From NCBI GenBank assembly GCA_964466595.1, contig CAYXNR010000021.1, positions 1 through 36,598 of the forward strand: DNA of 36,598 nucleotides, read 5' to 3'. The translations under genes and the position numbers were made by a program. The stretch comes from JABDGC01 sp964466595. GTDB lineage: Bacteria; Pseudomonadota; Gammaproteobacteria; DSM-16500. The notes below the pieces were generated by a model. That model ran no database searches. It worked only from the letters and a program-made list of their open reading frames with translations, and had not been told where the DNA came from. This document shows, one piece after another, positions 14,980-24,048 of this stretch (its first letter is position 1; every line of letters starts with the position of its first letter).

Positions 14980-17900
14980 TTATTTCGGCAAGCTCTTCAC
15001 CTCAGGATTTTTAGAATAGGCCTCGAGTATTTCCTGCACGAGTCCATCGATCACCCCGAGCTCTGCTCCTTCTTCTATCATCCCTTCTTGTTCTTTCAAA
15101 TTAGCCAAACGCGCTTCTACCAAAGACTTGACGGAACCTGAGGGAAAAAGATTGGCTAAAATACGGCGGGCCTCTTTGGGGCCGAGGCGTTGATATAATT
15201 TATTTCGAGTTCGCGCATCTTCTGCAGTCGTGCTAAAGGACCATAATTCAACTGGACCGAGGGTATTCGTCAGTAATTGGGTGTTCATGCCAAATTTTGT
15301 GGCAAACTGAGCAAGAAAGGTTGCTCCTCCTTCTCGTGGTCCATGCACTCTTGTTCGCAAGGCTGTTTGGGCGGTATCAGACAAACCAAAAATTTCTCGA
15401 GATTTTCGAATAGCTTGTTCAGGTCCGGCATCCATAATAAAAATCGAGGTTGCAAATTCAATCATGACGGGATCAAAATCATCGAGTGATTGTGAGATTA
15501 AAGAAATTTGAACATTCCATTTTCTTCCTTCGCGCATATCTAAAATCACTTGATCTCGCACTGCTCGCGCCTTCGAAGTGCGATGGAATTCGTCATACAC
15601 AATCCGTTTGGCATCTTCACGAATTTCACCAATACGCTTACGGTGATATTCACGATAGGCTTCGGGAAAATCAGCAAGCGAATCTTCTGTCAAGTAATAA
15701 TGTCTGGCTAAGGCATAACGGGCCAACATATACATCACTGCGGTTTGACGATCTGCTGCTTCACCGCCGCTTTTAGCAACCTCATCTAAATCTAAGGACA
15801 CCACGCGAGCATCACCGATATCAAACTTGGTCACATTCGCTAAAATGGAATATTCGCGAATAGCACTCGACATCATGCGGCCAAAAGCCTGAATTAAGGG
15901 CTCGCCGGTAGGCGCCTTCACTTGACCATAGAGATCTTCTACAATTTGGGTACGACAAACTGAGGTGATATCAGCAAGGATTGGCATTGCAAAACGCTGG
16001 GAAAGCATGGCCTCGTGATGAAAACCGGCGAGAAATAAGGCATCGCTTACTTCCCACCAAGTGGTATGCTCGTCAAAGACAAAACCCATTTCATCGAGAA
16101 GATCATCTACTAAGGGCTCGATGCTACGTGTATAGGGATGGGCTTTGCCCTGATCACCTAATTGCTTATACATTTCATCAATAACCAAGCCTGCCATATC
16201 GGAAATACCGTCATAAGGCCGCTCAGACCCCAGCGGAGTCGCTAAGAGGGTAATAAAATTAACTAAAAATGCACGCTCCTGTGCTGTTGGTAAACGACAA
16301 CCTAATTGGGTATCAAAGGGATTAATACAATAGTCTGGCGTCATGCGCAGGCGATGGTGTGCGACCAAATGTCTTTCATCTGGCGGCAAAGCTTCTTTGA
16401 GCAGGGAAATTAAACCACTGCTGGAAGGACCAATATCCACAATAGCAATGCGTGGTAGACGCTGAATACCGCCAGAAAGACAAATAGCCAAATTCATCGA
16501 GTTGGATAAAACGGATTTACCTGAACCCGGACGCGCATAAATTAAATCAATCCAGGTGGTTTGCTGAGCCGAGCCCGGCTGATAAGGCCACAATTTTCCA
16601 TCTGGTGAGCGAAATAAAATAGCACCATAGCGCCAGGCTGAGGCTGGCCGGGTAAAGGGTAGCATATAAACCACATCGGACAAGGGGGCTACGGAGGGAG
16701 TAGCGACGCTATTGGCGCTAAAAGCTAAAATACTGGAAGCAATTCCTGCAAAAACATCGCCGGAGACCTCACTGACTTCGCAGGTTCCCCAGCCTTCGAC
16801 AGCCTTGGCAAGCTCTGCCGCACGAGTCCTTAAGAGACGCGTGTTTCCTTCTGGTGCCCAGGTGGCTAGACTGACCTGCAGTTTAACCACTGCATCATCT
16901 GTATTGATTTCAATATCCTGTAATAATTTGGCAGCATCATGAATCAAGGCATTGCGAGCAGCGGTCCAGGCTAAAATGGAAGCCATCGCTGATTTAAAAC
17001 TAAGAATAGATAAACCACCGCTCTCTATCAGAAAGGACATGCGCCAGGGGATATTGGTTGGCAGGGTGCGCACTAAAAGAGACATAAAGGGCTTAATATC
17101 TTGGGGGAAGAGTTCGATAAAAATGGGCGTGTAAATACGATCGCCAGCCCGCACAGTTCGAAGATCCATTGAAAATGCATCACGGGGAAACACTTGGCGA
17201 GCTAGAGGCGGATACATGATTCCTGATAAACCATTGCCGGCACTGATACTTAAGTCGCGTGCTGGAATTTTATCCCCGGGCAAAACTGGACGCCAATCAC
17301 TAGCCGTAAACTCTGGATCAGCAGAGTTGCGAACAGCACGAACAGCTTCATGAACCTCTAAAAGCTCGCAATGAATACTGAGACCACCTACATCATTGAC
17401 CACCGAGCGAACAAAAGCGGTATGCGCCTCGCGAATATCTGGAATGGCCGCAATGAGATTTTGACCATTTTGAAAGGGGGGAATTTTATGCTCTCGGATA
17501 AATCCGAGTTTATCTTTTTGAGAACGACCTAATTGTTCTCCGGTAATAGCAAAAGGACGGGTCCATAAGACAAAAAATAATTCTTCCTGCGCGCAATAAC
17601 GCGCTAAGTAATCGACACGCTCTTTGAATAAGTCATCTAGGTCGAGATTTAAACGCTTAGCAGTGGTTCGTGCCGGACCTAAAACAGCATCGATTTCAGG
17701 CTTCACTGTTTCTCGATCATAGGAAAAATAAACTTGCAGCGCATGACCCTGTCTTTTTAGGGTGGCCTGTAAACTTTGGGTTAAGCCTTCATGAAGACGA
17801 TCGAATTCTTCTGTGCCAACGAGTTTGGTTACCCCATAAACACGTATGACAGACAGCAAAGACCCATCGCGTGCCACCAGGGTATGCGTATCATCCGCAG

Positions 17901-18003
17901 TTTCGAGATCGCAATACGATTCGACCGTTTGTTTTAATTCGGTTCCAAACCAGGCCAGCAAGGAATCCAGACCTTCTAAAATTGGATCCATAAAACTACG
18001 CAT
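14980..18003 (-). CDS. dotO: DotO/IcmB, VirB4-like ATPase
   Basis: The 1007-residue protein is the DotO (IcmB) ATPase, which with DotB energises assembly and substrate transfer at the cytoplasmic base of the Dot/Icm machine. It has Walker A ARPGSGKSVLSN (about residues 486-497), a Walker B-like RIVYDEFHR (about 797-805) and a conserved QISLISQSLDDF segment that follows it. The length matches Legionella IcmB. It is the last gene of the dot block, 40 bases after dotN. An ATG at 18003 is followed by MRSFMDPILEGLDS, close to the Legionella start as I remember it. Confidence 0.95.
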   Translation of the reverse strand: MRSFMDPILEGLDSLLAWFGTELKQTVESYCDLETADDTHTLVARDGSLLSVIRVYGVTKLVGTEEFDRLHEGLTQSLQATLKRQGHALQVYFSYDRETVKPEIDAVLGPARTTAKRLNLDLDDLFKERVDYLARYCAQEELFFVLWTRPFAITGEQLGRSQKDKLGFIREHKIPPFQNGQNLIAAIPDIREAHTAFVRSVVNDVGGLSIHCELLEVHEAVRAVRNSADPEFTASDWRPVLPGDKIPARDLSISAGNGLSGIMYPPLARQVFPRDAFSMDLRTVRAGDRIYTPIFIELFPQDIKPFMSLLVRTLPTNIPWRMSFLIESGGLSILSFKSAMASILAWTAARNALIHDAAKLLQDIEINTDDAVVKLQVSLATWAPEGNTRLLRTRAAELAKAVEGWGTCEVSEVSGDVFAGIASSILAFSANSVATPSVAPLSDVVYMLPFTRPASAWRYGAILFRSPDGKLWPYQPGSAQQTTWIDLIYARPGSGKSVLSNSMNLAICLSGGIQRLPRIAIVDIGPSSSGLISLLKEALPPDERHLVAHHRLRMTPDYCINPFDTQLGCRLPTAQERAFLVNFITLLATPLGSERPYDGISDMAGLVIDEMYKQLGDQGKAHPYTRSIEPLVDDLLDEMGFVFDEHTTWWEVSDALFLAGFHHEAMLSQRFAMPILADITSVCRTQIVEDLYGQVKAPTGEPLIQAFGRMMSSAIREYSILANVTKFDIGDARVVSLDLDEVAKSGGEAADRQTAVMYMLARYALARHYYLTEDSLADFPEAYREYHRKRIGEIREDAKRIVYDEFHRTSKARAVRDQVILDMREGRKWNVQISLISQSLDDFDPVMIEFATSIFIMDAGPEQAIRKSREIFGLSDTAQTALRTRVHGPREGGATFLAQFATKFGMNTQLLTNTLGPVELWSFSTTAEDARTRNKLYQRLGPKEARRILANLFPSGSVKSLVEARLANLKEQEGMIEEGAELGVIDGLVQEILEAYSKNPEVKSLPK

Positions 18004-18043
18004 GTGGAACTCCTGTCTTTCGGCTAAGCTAGCCCTTAGTATA

Positions 18044-18664
18044 TCATCCCTTTTGTTCTTCTAACTCTTTCAAGGCGGCTTGTGCCCAGGCATCGAGCTG
18101 GGTTTTAAATTTGGTATAAGAAGGTAAGATACGCAGATCCTGCAAGATCTCTGCAAAGGAGGTTTCCGGATGGCTTTCTTTATATTCTAAAATCAACTGA
18201 CCAAAAACTGCGGGATTACTGGTTCCTTGCCCAAACTTATTCTCTATGATTTGGGAGCGAAAACGCAAACTGCGATAGATGGTCTGTGCTCCTTCTTGAA
18301 ACCCAGTGGTATTTCCCATCGCGACAAAGAGCACATGACAGAAACTATTTAAATCAGCTTGAGACAATTCTGGAAGATAAATAATTTGACCGCCGCCCAT
18401 TTCATCTATGCCCGCCGCTTGAAAAAAAAGAACCTGTGTACAGAAACAACAGGCCGTAATCATATTACTCATTTTGTTATTGAGATAATTTCCATCAAGA
18501 TTAACAATTTCCTGAAATTCTTGCGCCTGAAAACCACAATATTGGCAGGTATATTGATCGCGTTCGTATATGCGCTTAGCAAGCGGTTCAAAAGCTTTAT
18601 CAGAGCGGCGTCGAATATACAAACGCCATCCTGTTAAATTTGCCGCTAGCTTCAGTTCAGGCAT
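18044..18664 (-). CDS. dotN: DotN/IcmJ, coupling-complex zinc-binding protein
   Basis: The 206-residue protein matches IcmJ/DotN in size and in its N-terminal CQYCGF and CCFC cysteine pairs (about residues 40-43 and 71-74), which form an HNH-like zinc site without catalytic activity. In Legionella, DotN binds the DotL C-terminal region in the type IV coupling complex together with DotM, IcmS and IcmW. Its position between dotP and dotO matches the Legionella order icmD-icmJ-icmB. Confidence 0.94.
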   Translation of the reverse strand: MPELKLAANLTGWRLYIRRRSDKAFEPLAKRIYERDQYTCQYCGFQAQEFQEIVNLDGNYLNNKMSNMITACCFCTQVLFFQAAGIDEMGGGQIIYLPELSQADLNSFCHVLFVAMGNTTGFQEGAQTIYRSLRFRSQIIENKFGQGTSNPAVFGQLILEYKESHPETSFAEILQDLRILPSYTKFKTQLDAWAQAALKELEEQKG

Positions 18665-18694
18665 CGGAGCAAGCTTTTATGGTTCACTGAAGGA

Positions 18695-19078
18695 TTAAAA
18701 GCTCGTTAACCCTGAAATACTGGACTTGGTACCACTGGACCCGAATAAGGTTCCACCGCCAGTTTTAAAGATAGCTGGAATAAAAATAAGAGCAATTCCG
18801 ATAAACAAGAGCACAATCGGGGTGCTTAAGGGCATTTGTTGGGGGTTTTCTTTATGCTGTTTGAACTTAGCAATAGCACCGACAGCAAAAGCCATGCCAG
18901 CTACATAGGAGCCTGCTGTAATTAATTTTGCGATATTGGTTAGGTTAGTCGTTACATTGGCTGCAACTGCGCCAACGCCTGTACCAGAGGCTGCTGCAAA
19001 AGCTGCTCCGCCGAGAGCAAAAAAGATGGTTGCCATAACCAAACGAAATATCAGAGCCTTCAACCTAGCGTTTAACAT
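18695..19078 (-). CDS. dotP: DotP/IcmD, small inner-membrane protein
   Basis: The 127-residue protein has three hydrophobic segments (about residues 9-30, 45-68 and 83-104). The first may be a signal peptide ending at AFAAA, and a Ser/Gly-rich C terminus follows. Size, membrane profile and position between dotE and dotN fit IcmD/DotP. DotP and DotE are related small membrane proteins essential for Dot/Icm function, with no known biochemical activity. GGGAGG lies 8-13 bases upstream of the ATG. The 99-bp gap to dotE (19079-19177) is AT-rich, with no confident element. Confidence 0.87.
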   Translation of the reverse strand: MLNARLKALIFRLVMATIFFALGGAAFAAASGTGVGAVAANVTTNLTNIAKLITAGSYVAGMAFAVGAIAKFKQHKENPQQMPLSTPIVLLFIGIALIFIPAIFKTGGGTLFGSSGTKSSISGLTSF

Positions 19079-19177
19079 TAAAGTTCCCTCCCGTAAGTTA
19101 GCAAGATTTTAAATGATTTTACGCCTATTTTTTAAAAAGGTTAAGTTTTATATCCACTTTCAGGAGGTGGAAAAAAA

Positions 19178-19789
19178 TTAAGAAGTCCAGCCGACTGTGG
19201 CTTGCAACATCTGAATCGCCCCGTACAAATTAATACAGAGAATACCACCGCCTAGATGCGCCATGGCTTTCCCAAAGGTTTCTTGGCTTTTTCCACCGCC
19301 AACTTTTTTTAGAATAAGGAGACCGCGTATAAAAGCAATGACGCCAACCAATTGTACGATCGAATAGCAGGCATTTGTGAAAGTAGTGTATTGATCTGGA
19401 GCAACGGTTAAATAGGCATAGGGATTAGTGGAGACCCAAAAGGTACTCAAACTTGTTCTAATAGTAGAAGGGAGATACAACAAGGCCGCGCCAACCAAAA
19501 ATTCCACTACCGGGCCGGTCACACCATGCTCCTGAGACATCATGGTTCGCATTTCACCAAAATGTTTCATGCCCATAATAGCTGCCACGACGAAAAACAT
19601 GCCCATCACATAAGACACGGCCGTAACTAAGCGCATTAAATTAGGAACCGCGGTAGCAAAATTAGTCAGCATGACGGAAAGATCAGGGACACCAACAGCA
19701 TAGGCACCGCTGCTATAAAAAAAGACAGTCGCCCCGAATGCGATTATAAAAGCTTTAATCACTGTATTTCTATCCTGATTAAGCCACAT
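19178..19789 (-). CDS. dotE: DotE/IcmC, inner-membrane protein
   Basis: The 203-residue protein has about four hydrophobic segments: an N-terminal one at about 8-30, then about 49-70, 88-105 and 145-165. It shares with the adjacent DotP the pattern of a LTNFATAVPNLMRLVTAVSYVMGM segment. Position between dotF and dotP matches icmC in Legionella. It is an essential, poorly characterised inner-membrane component. The start lies 34 bases after dotF with a GAGGGTGAG ribosome site. Confidence 0.9.
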   Translation of the reverse strand: MWLNQDRNTVIKAFIIAFGATVFFYSSGAYAVGVPDLSVMLTNFATAVPNLMRLVTAVSYVMGMFFVVAAIMGMKHFGEMRTMMSQEHGVTGPVVEFLVGAALLYLPSTIRTSLSTFWVSTNPYAYLTVAPDQYTTFTNACYSIVQLVGVIAFIRGLLILKKVGGGKSQETFGKAMAHLGGGILCINLYGAIQMLQATVGWTS

Positions 19790-19823
19790 AGCTCACCCTC
19801 GCTATCTGCTAGGCTCAGCCTCC

Positions 19824-20927
19824 TTAAGCATAATCTCCATTACCATAGGTTAAAGTAAGCACTTTGGTACCGGTATCAATTAAAATTGTACCGTCATAGG
19901 GATCAATTTTCGTAACGCGGCCTAAACTTTTTAGTACATCCCCTTCTGCAACGGTTACCGTTTCACCATTTTCTGACCGGAGCCAAGCTCTACCTGGGAT
20001 AATAGCTTGGACAGTATAATTCGTCTTATAACCAGCTTGGATAGAAGGAGCCAGCGCAGCGCTGGCACTTGCTTGCACTGCACTACTATTATTTTCATCT
20101 GTCTTATTCAGGCTTTCATTGCTCGCAAGCGTTTGCTTATTCAGCGTTTGCGCTAACTTATCCATTTCGGCTTGCATGCTACTCAGACGGGTGGTTAAAG
20201 TCCGAACCTGCTCTTGCAAAGCTTTATTTTGAGTCTCGTAATCAGCTAATTTCTGCGCCTGTTCCGCATGGAGTTGTCCAATGAGTTTACTATTCGTTTC
20301 TTCCATCGCTGTCAGCCGATCTAAAATAGCTTTATTTTCAGCCAAGGTTCGAATAGCTTGCTGACTTGCAAGCGGAGAAGTGAATTCCTCTACGGTGGAA
20401 ATCACCGGAGAGGAAGTTGTACCCACAAAAGAGTTGGGGAAATTGCTTTCAGTAGTCCCCTCGTTTTCATTCGGCTGCGCAGGGGGCGAAGCGGGTGGCG
20501 CTACGGCTACGGTTGCAGACGTAGGTGTCGAAATGGGGGCAAGTGTCTTCATTGCAGGAGGATTCGGTGGCATATTGGCAAGTGGTTTCTGTTCTTTAAC
20601 CTTCTTAACCAGCGCTGCAACCGGCGAAGGCTTAACATTCTGTACAGCTACGGTTTCTTTGGGAGCAGGAGTCACGGCGGCAATTTCAGTAGGTGTAGAG
20701 CTTGTAAGTGGAGGGATAACTAAATAAGCGACCAAGAGCACACCGGCTGCAATTGCCCCGATAATGACAAAGCGACGATAGGAAGAAAATTTTGTAGCTA
20801 GCCCGCCGGCTTCTGAGACCACCGGGGCCTTTGCTTCTTCTTCCATATTGGATTCATAGCCGCCCTCATCAGAAAAGTGATATTCACCCTCTTCAGGCCC
20901 GTCCTCTCTATCATGCTCATTTAGCAT
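19824..20927 (-). CDS. dotF: DotF/IcmG, bitopic inner-membrane protein of the core complex
   Basis: The 367-residue protein has an acidic cytoplasmic N terminus (about 1-50), one membrane helix (about 53-72), a long Pro/Ala/Thr linker (about 75-165), a coiled coil (about 190-265) and a C-terminal globular domain (about 300-367, NYTVQAIIPGRAWLRSENG). This is the DotF/IcmG layout. DotF links inner and outer parts of the Dot/Icm envelope complex and forms the wings or periplasmic ring in Legionella structures. It is separated from dotG by a 208-bp gap, the longest in the block. Confidence 0.9.
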   Translation of the reverse strand: MLNEHDREDGPEEGEYHFSDEGGYESNMEEEAKAPVVSEAGGLATKFSSYRRFVIIGAIAAGVLLVAYLVIPPLTSSTPTEIAAVTPAPKETVAVQNVKPSPVAALVKKVKEQKPLANMPPNPPAMKTLAPISTPTSATVAVAPPASPPAQPNENEGTTESNFPNSFVGTTSSPVISTVEEFTSPLASQQAIRTLAENKAILDRLTAMEETNSKLIGQLHAEQAQKLADYETQNKALQEQVRTLTTRLSSMQAEMDKLAQTLNKQTLASNESLNKTDENNSSAVQASASAALAPSIQAGYKTNYTVQAIIPGRAWLRSENGETVTVAEGDVLKSLGRVTKIDPYDGTILIDTGTKVLTLTYGNGDYA

Positions 20928-21090
20928 AGCGCGCCACCTAATCTAAAACCCTTTTCCCCACTCTTAAGTATAGTGCTTTTTTTACTTTCTTCCCTGAAAA
21001 TTACTGGTTTAGCATCAACCGACCGGGTAGCGAAAAATGACAACATAATCAATGGATGACAATACAAGCAATACACAGAATTGTATTAGG

Positions 21091-21128
21091 TATCGCCACG
21101 ACCAAGCGCTCCGCGCCTCGTAATGACG
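21091..21128. repeat. Dispersed-repeat fragment between dotG and dotF
   Basis: On the minus strand this reads GTCATTACGAGGCGCGGAG followed by a GTGGCGAT core. This resembles the GTCATTGCGAGG...GTGGCGATCC dispersed repeat common in Coxiellaceae, Rickettsiales and other genomes. It starts about 8 bases after the dotG stop. The rest of the 20928-21135 gap holds an AT-rich stretch with a TATACT box on the minus strand (about 20970), a possible internal promoter for dotF. Confidence 0.5.
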
Positions 21129-21135
21129 AATTTTC

Positions 21136-24048
21136 TCATCCAGATACATCTGACATAAATAATATACCTAAACTCACACCGGGGTCTATCTTTACTGTAG
21201 GCGGTGTGTTCGAATAACTTTGCGCAGCCTTACTTAAGGTTTTTCCTACCTCACCCAAACCCACCATCAATTTAGAGGAGGGGCTTAAAACTGGGTTAGT
21301 GGTGGTTGAGCCGGTCACACTTAAGGAAGTGGTTGCGCCAGAAGAACTGACCGCACTCGCATAACCAGAAAGAAAGGAGGATGCAAAAAGAGAGCCATAA
21401 CGCAGGAAATAATGATAATTGACATTGCTTGCTAAGGCCGTACGCGCTGTATCGGGATCAATAGCATAGGCATTAATTGATTTTCCTGCTGACCATTCTT
21501 CTTTATTCATTAATTTAAAGGTGAGAGAAACTCGATCCTGTCCTTGCGTGATCGCTAATTTCCCTAAGAGTTTTGCGCCTTTATAGGGACCGCTCACCAC
21601 CGTTGCTAAAACAGGACTATCTGGATAATCGCTGTTGACTGCCGTATCCAAGATCGCATAAATAATTGTGCCTGCTTTAATGAGTGGACTGGCCAGCAGA
21701 CCTTCTTTACTGCCTGCCATTCCGGCTAGAGTCTCTTTATTTTCTCCGCCCTTGGCAGCCTTGCTCTGAGGCAGGTCTTTCTCAGTGGATCCAACCTGCC
21801 CGGCCATTAAAGGCGGCTGCCAGGAATTAATCAACTGGCCGGCTTGCTGAGACATGGCACCCATTAAGGCTTGAAGACGCTGTTGTTCTTGCTGCTCTGC
21901 CATGGCCTTGGCTTTTCCCTGGGCCGCACTCTCGGCGGGGGCACCGAGCGTTGTGATTGCGGGCGCTGTGATTGGTTTAAGGGGTGCTGCTGTTGGACCG
22001 GCTGCTTGAATGCGCTTTTGTAAGGCAGCAAATTCTTTAGAACCCTCTACATTGGGCAAGGCCGTTGTTGTACCCGTAGGCTGGACTTGGGCCGCTTGAT
22101 ACTCTTGCATGAGGCGGTTTGCTTCCTCTGGACTCAGTGTACCTGCCTCGACTGCCCGCTTTAATTCGGTCACATAAGTCTCAAGAGGCGCATTATTGGC
22201 ACGGAGAGTACCCAGGCGATCGGCTTCTTCACGGATACCATGCAGTTTTTGGTATTTGTTCAAGAGCTCCGTGCCTTCCTGCGGTGAAATTTTGCCTTCT
22301 TTCACCATTTGATCTAGGGCTTTTTTATAATCTTCTATTGGAACATTCGATTTTTGCATCTCGAGTAATTTTTGCTCGGTCGCTGGGGGTAGCCGATGCG
22401 TACTCACTAAGTTTTGTAAGACTTCCTCATTTCCCATTTTTTGTTCTTGCGCTGATTCTTTTTCGCTGCCTTGCTTCATTTGAGCGTAGTTATTCAATAA
22501 AAGCTCGGCATCTGTCGGAGAGATTTTTCCTTCTCTTACCATCTTATCTAGCTGTTGTTTATATTGCTCTACTGGGGCATTGGCTTGTTGGAGTTCCATG
22601 AGTTTTTGAGCTGTTTCCGGTGAAATTTTGCGACTTGCCAATAAATCTTGTACGCCAGCTCCCTTTTGCCGCAGATAACTCACTAGTAATCTTTCTGCAT
22701 CAGCAGGATCGAGCTTTCCTTTCTGTACGAGTTCATTTAATTTTTTCTTATAATCTTCAATAGGAACCTTGCTATGCTGCAAATCCATCAATTGTTGTGC
22801 AGTTTCTGAGGAAATTTTTCCACTTGCCGCCAATTGTTTTACTGCCTCTTCATTCGCGCGCTCGGCCTGTTTCACCAAATCACCCATGGTACCCTGTGTT
22901 GCGCCTGCTGCCTTAACCTGACGGTATTCATCGAGAAGCTGCTGCGCCTGTTGTGGCGATATTTTGCCCGCAGCAACCAGCTTTTGTAATTCAGCCTGAT
23001 AATCGCCAACGGAAACATTTCGTTTCTGAAAATCTGCCAATTCATTCGCAATTTCTGCGGGAATCAGGAGACGATATTGCGCTAGCAAGCGCCGCGCTTG
23101 TTCTGGCGTCAATTTGTCTTGCTTCACCAAGTGCTGCAATTCTTCTTCGTATTCCTTTTGCGAGACCTGTCGTCTTAAATACCCTTCTAATTCTTTAGCA
23201 ACCTCAGAAGAAATTTGTCCGGACACCGCCATTTGCTTCAATTGTCCTATCGCCTCTGCAAAGGCTTCTTTGTAATATTGCTGGGTGTATTGTGCGAGCA
23301 ATTGTACTGCTGTTTGTGCTGAAATTTTTCCTGTTTGGACAAGATCACTCAGCGCATCAGCATATTCACCGGGTAAAACCTGTTTTTTTTGTTGGCCGAG
23401 TAAGTCATTGGCTGAATCAATTGGAAGCTGTCCTGCTTTGATCAGCGCATCCAGAACAGCAGCGCTTTCATAAAGTAGGTTATTTTCGTGCTGTTTCTTG
23501 TAGGTATTTAATAATTTTCTGGCTTGATTGGGAGTCAAGATCGCTCGTTTCACGGTTTCATCCAGCAGGGCTGCAAACTCACTCACCGCGATATTTTTCT
23601 TGGCTAGATCAATTAATTTTTTACCCTCATCTTCTGGCAATTTTCCGGCTTTAACCAGCTCATTAATTTCATTTTCAACATTAACATTATCGTCTGTTGG
23701 ACAAACGACGCTACAGGAAGAGCTTGATTGCTGAAATCCCGGTTGTGCGCCGGGCTCATTGAGCAAGGTGGGGACAGCGCTACCGCCTGAAATCTGGGCT
23801 TGTTTAGCCGCTTGCGCATTCGCTTGAACCAAGGCCCGATAATATTCGGGTGTCAGTTGCCCGCCGGGAACAGACTGTAGGCTAGTTGGAGCCTTAGCGA
23901 GATGTGAGGGGCCGGCTGTGGATGTCGGACTAGTAAAAAACTGCCGACCGATATAAATCAGTACAACAAAACCGATCAGCCCGGCAACAATAATAAAAAT
24001 CCGAGTTTTTGCATCAGTCAGATCAATTTTGGGAAATTGAAAGGCCAT
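21136..24048 (-). CDS. dotG: DotG/IcmE, core-channel protein with long helical-repeat stalk
   Basis: The 970-residue protein is DotG, the VirB10-like channel component. A short cytoplasmic N terminus and membrane helix (about residues 15-36) precede a periplasmic repeat region (about 126-651). That region has roughly 14-16 degenerate units of the form LxxLVxxGKISPxxAxxLLxxY, arranged in alternating types. A Pro/Gln/Ala-rich spacer follows, and then the conserved C-terminal VirB10/TrbI-like domain (about 790-970, AGTIIYAILDTAVNSDYPDSP...). In Legionella the repeat zone uses a different short unit; here the units resemble SHOCT-type two-helix hairpins. The start ATG overlaps the dotH stop by one base (TAATG), so translation is likely coupled. 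Confidence 0.96.
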   Translation of the reverse strand: MAFQFPKIDLTDAKTRIFIIVAGLIGFVVLIYIGRQFFTSPTSTAGPSHLAKAPTSLQSVPGGQLTPEYYRALVQANAQAAKQAQISGGSAVPTLLNEPGAQPGFQQSSSSCSVVCPTDDNVNVENEINELVKAGKLPEDEGKKLIDLAKKNIAVSEFAALLDETVKRAILTPNQARKLLNTYKKQHENNLLYESAAVLDALIKAGQLPIDSANDLLGQQKKQVLPGEYADALSDLVQTGKISAQTAVQLLAQYTQQYYKEAFAEAIGQLKQMAVSGQISSEVAKELEGYLRRQVSQKEYEEELQHLVKQDKLTPEQARRLLAQYRLLIPAEIANELADFQKRNVSVGDYQAELQKLVAAGKISPQQAQQLLDEYRQVKAAGATQGTMGDLVKQAERANEEAVKQLAASGKISSETAQQLMDLQHSKVPIEDYKKKLNELVQKGKLDPADAERLLVSYLRQKGAGVQDLLASRKISPETAQKLMELQQANAPVEQYKQQLDKMVREGKISPTDAELLLNNYAQMKQGSEKESAQEQKMGNEEVLQNLVSTHRLPPATEQKLLEMQKSNVPIEDYKKALDQMVKEGKISPQEGTELLNKYQKLHGIREEADRLGTLRANNAPLETYVTELKRAVEAGTLSPEEANRLMQEYQAAQVQPTGTTTALPNVEGSKEFAALQKRIQAAGPTAAPLKPITAPAITTLGAPAESAAQGKAKAMAEQQEQQRLQALMGAMSQQAGQLINSWQPPLMAGQVGSTEKDLPQSKAAKGGENKETLAGMAGSKEGLLASPLIKAGTIIYAILDTAVNSDYPDSPVLATVVSGPYKGAKLLGKLAITQGQDRVSLTFKLMNKEEWSAGKSINAYAIDPDTARTALASNVNYHYFLRYGSLFASSFLSGYASAVSSSGATTSLSVTGSTTTNPVLSPSSKLMVGLGEVGKTLSKAAQSYSNTPPTVKIDPGVSLGILFMSDVSG
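22083..23670 (-). repeat. DotG internal coding repeat region
   Basis: This span encodes about 525 residues of tandem helical units with a recurring GKISP turn. Consecutive units alternate between endings of the LMxLQ..xxPxEDYKxxL kind and of the LLxxY kind, suggesting a two-unit superrepeat of about 55-65 residues duplicated several times. Nucleotide copies have diverged, so the expansion is not recent. Confidence 0.8.

Noticed and set aside
14920..15141. Plus-strand frame beginning MPAFAGMTR
   Set aside because: The start lies in the palindromic dispersed repeat, which gives this peptide in many genomes, and the rest is antisense to the dotO 3' end.
19117..19146. Possible PmrA box (CTTAA-CC-TT) upstream of dotP
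   Set aside because: Only the first half-site fits; the second half has three mismatches, and the distance to the nearest -10 (TAAAAT) is too short.
22119..22601. 160-codon plus-strand frame within dotG
   Set aside because: It is antisense to the DotG repeat region; the repeated coding pattern keeps antisense stops away, and there is no ribosome site or family resemblance.
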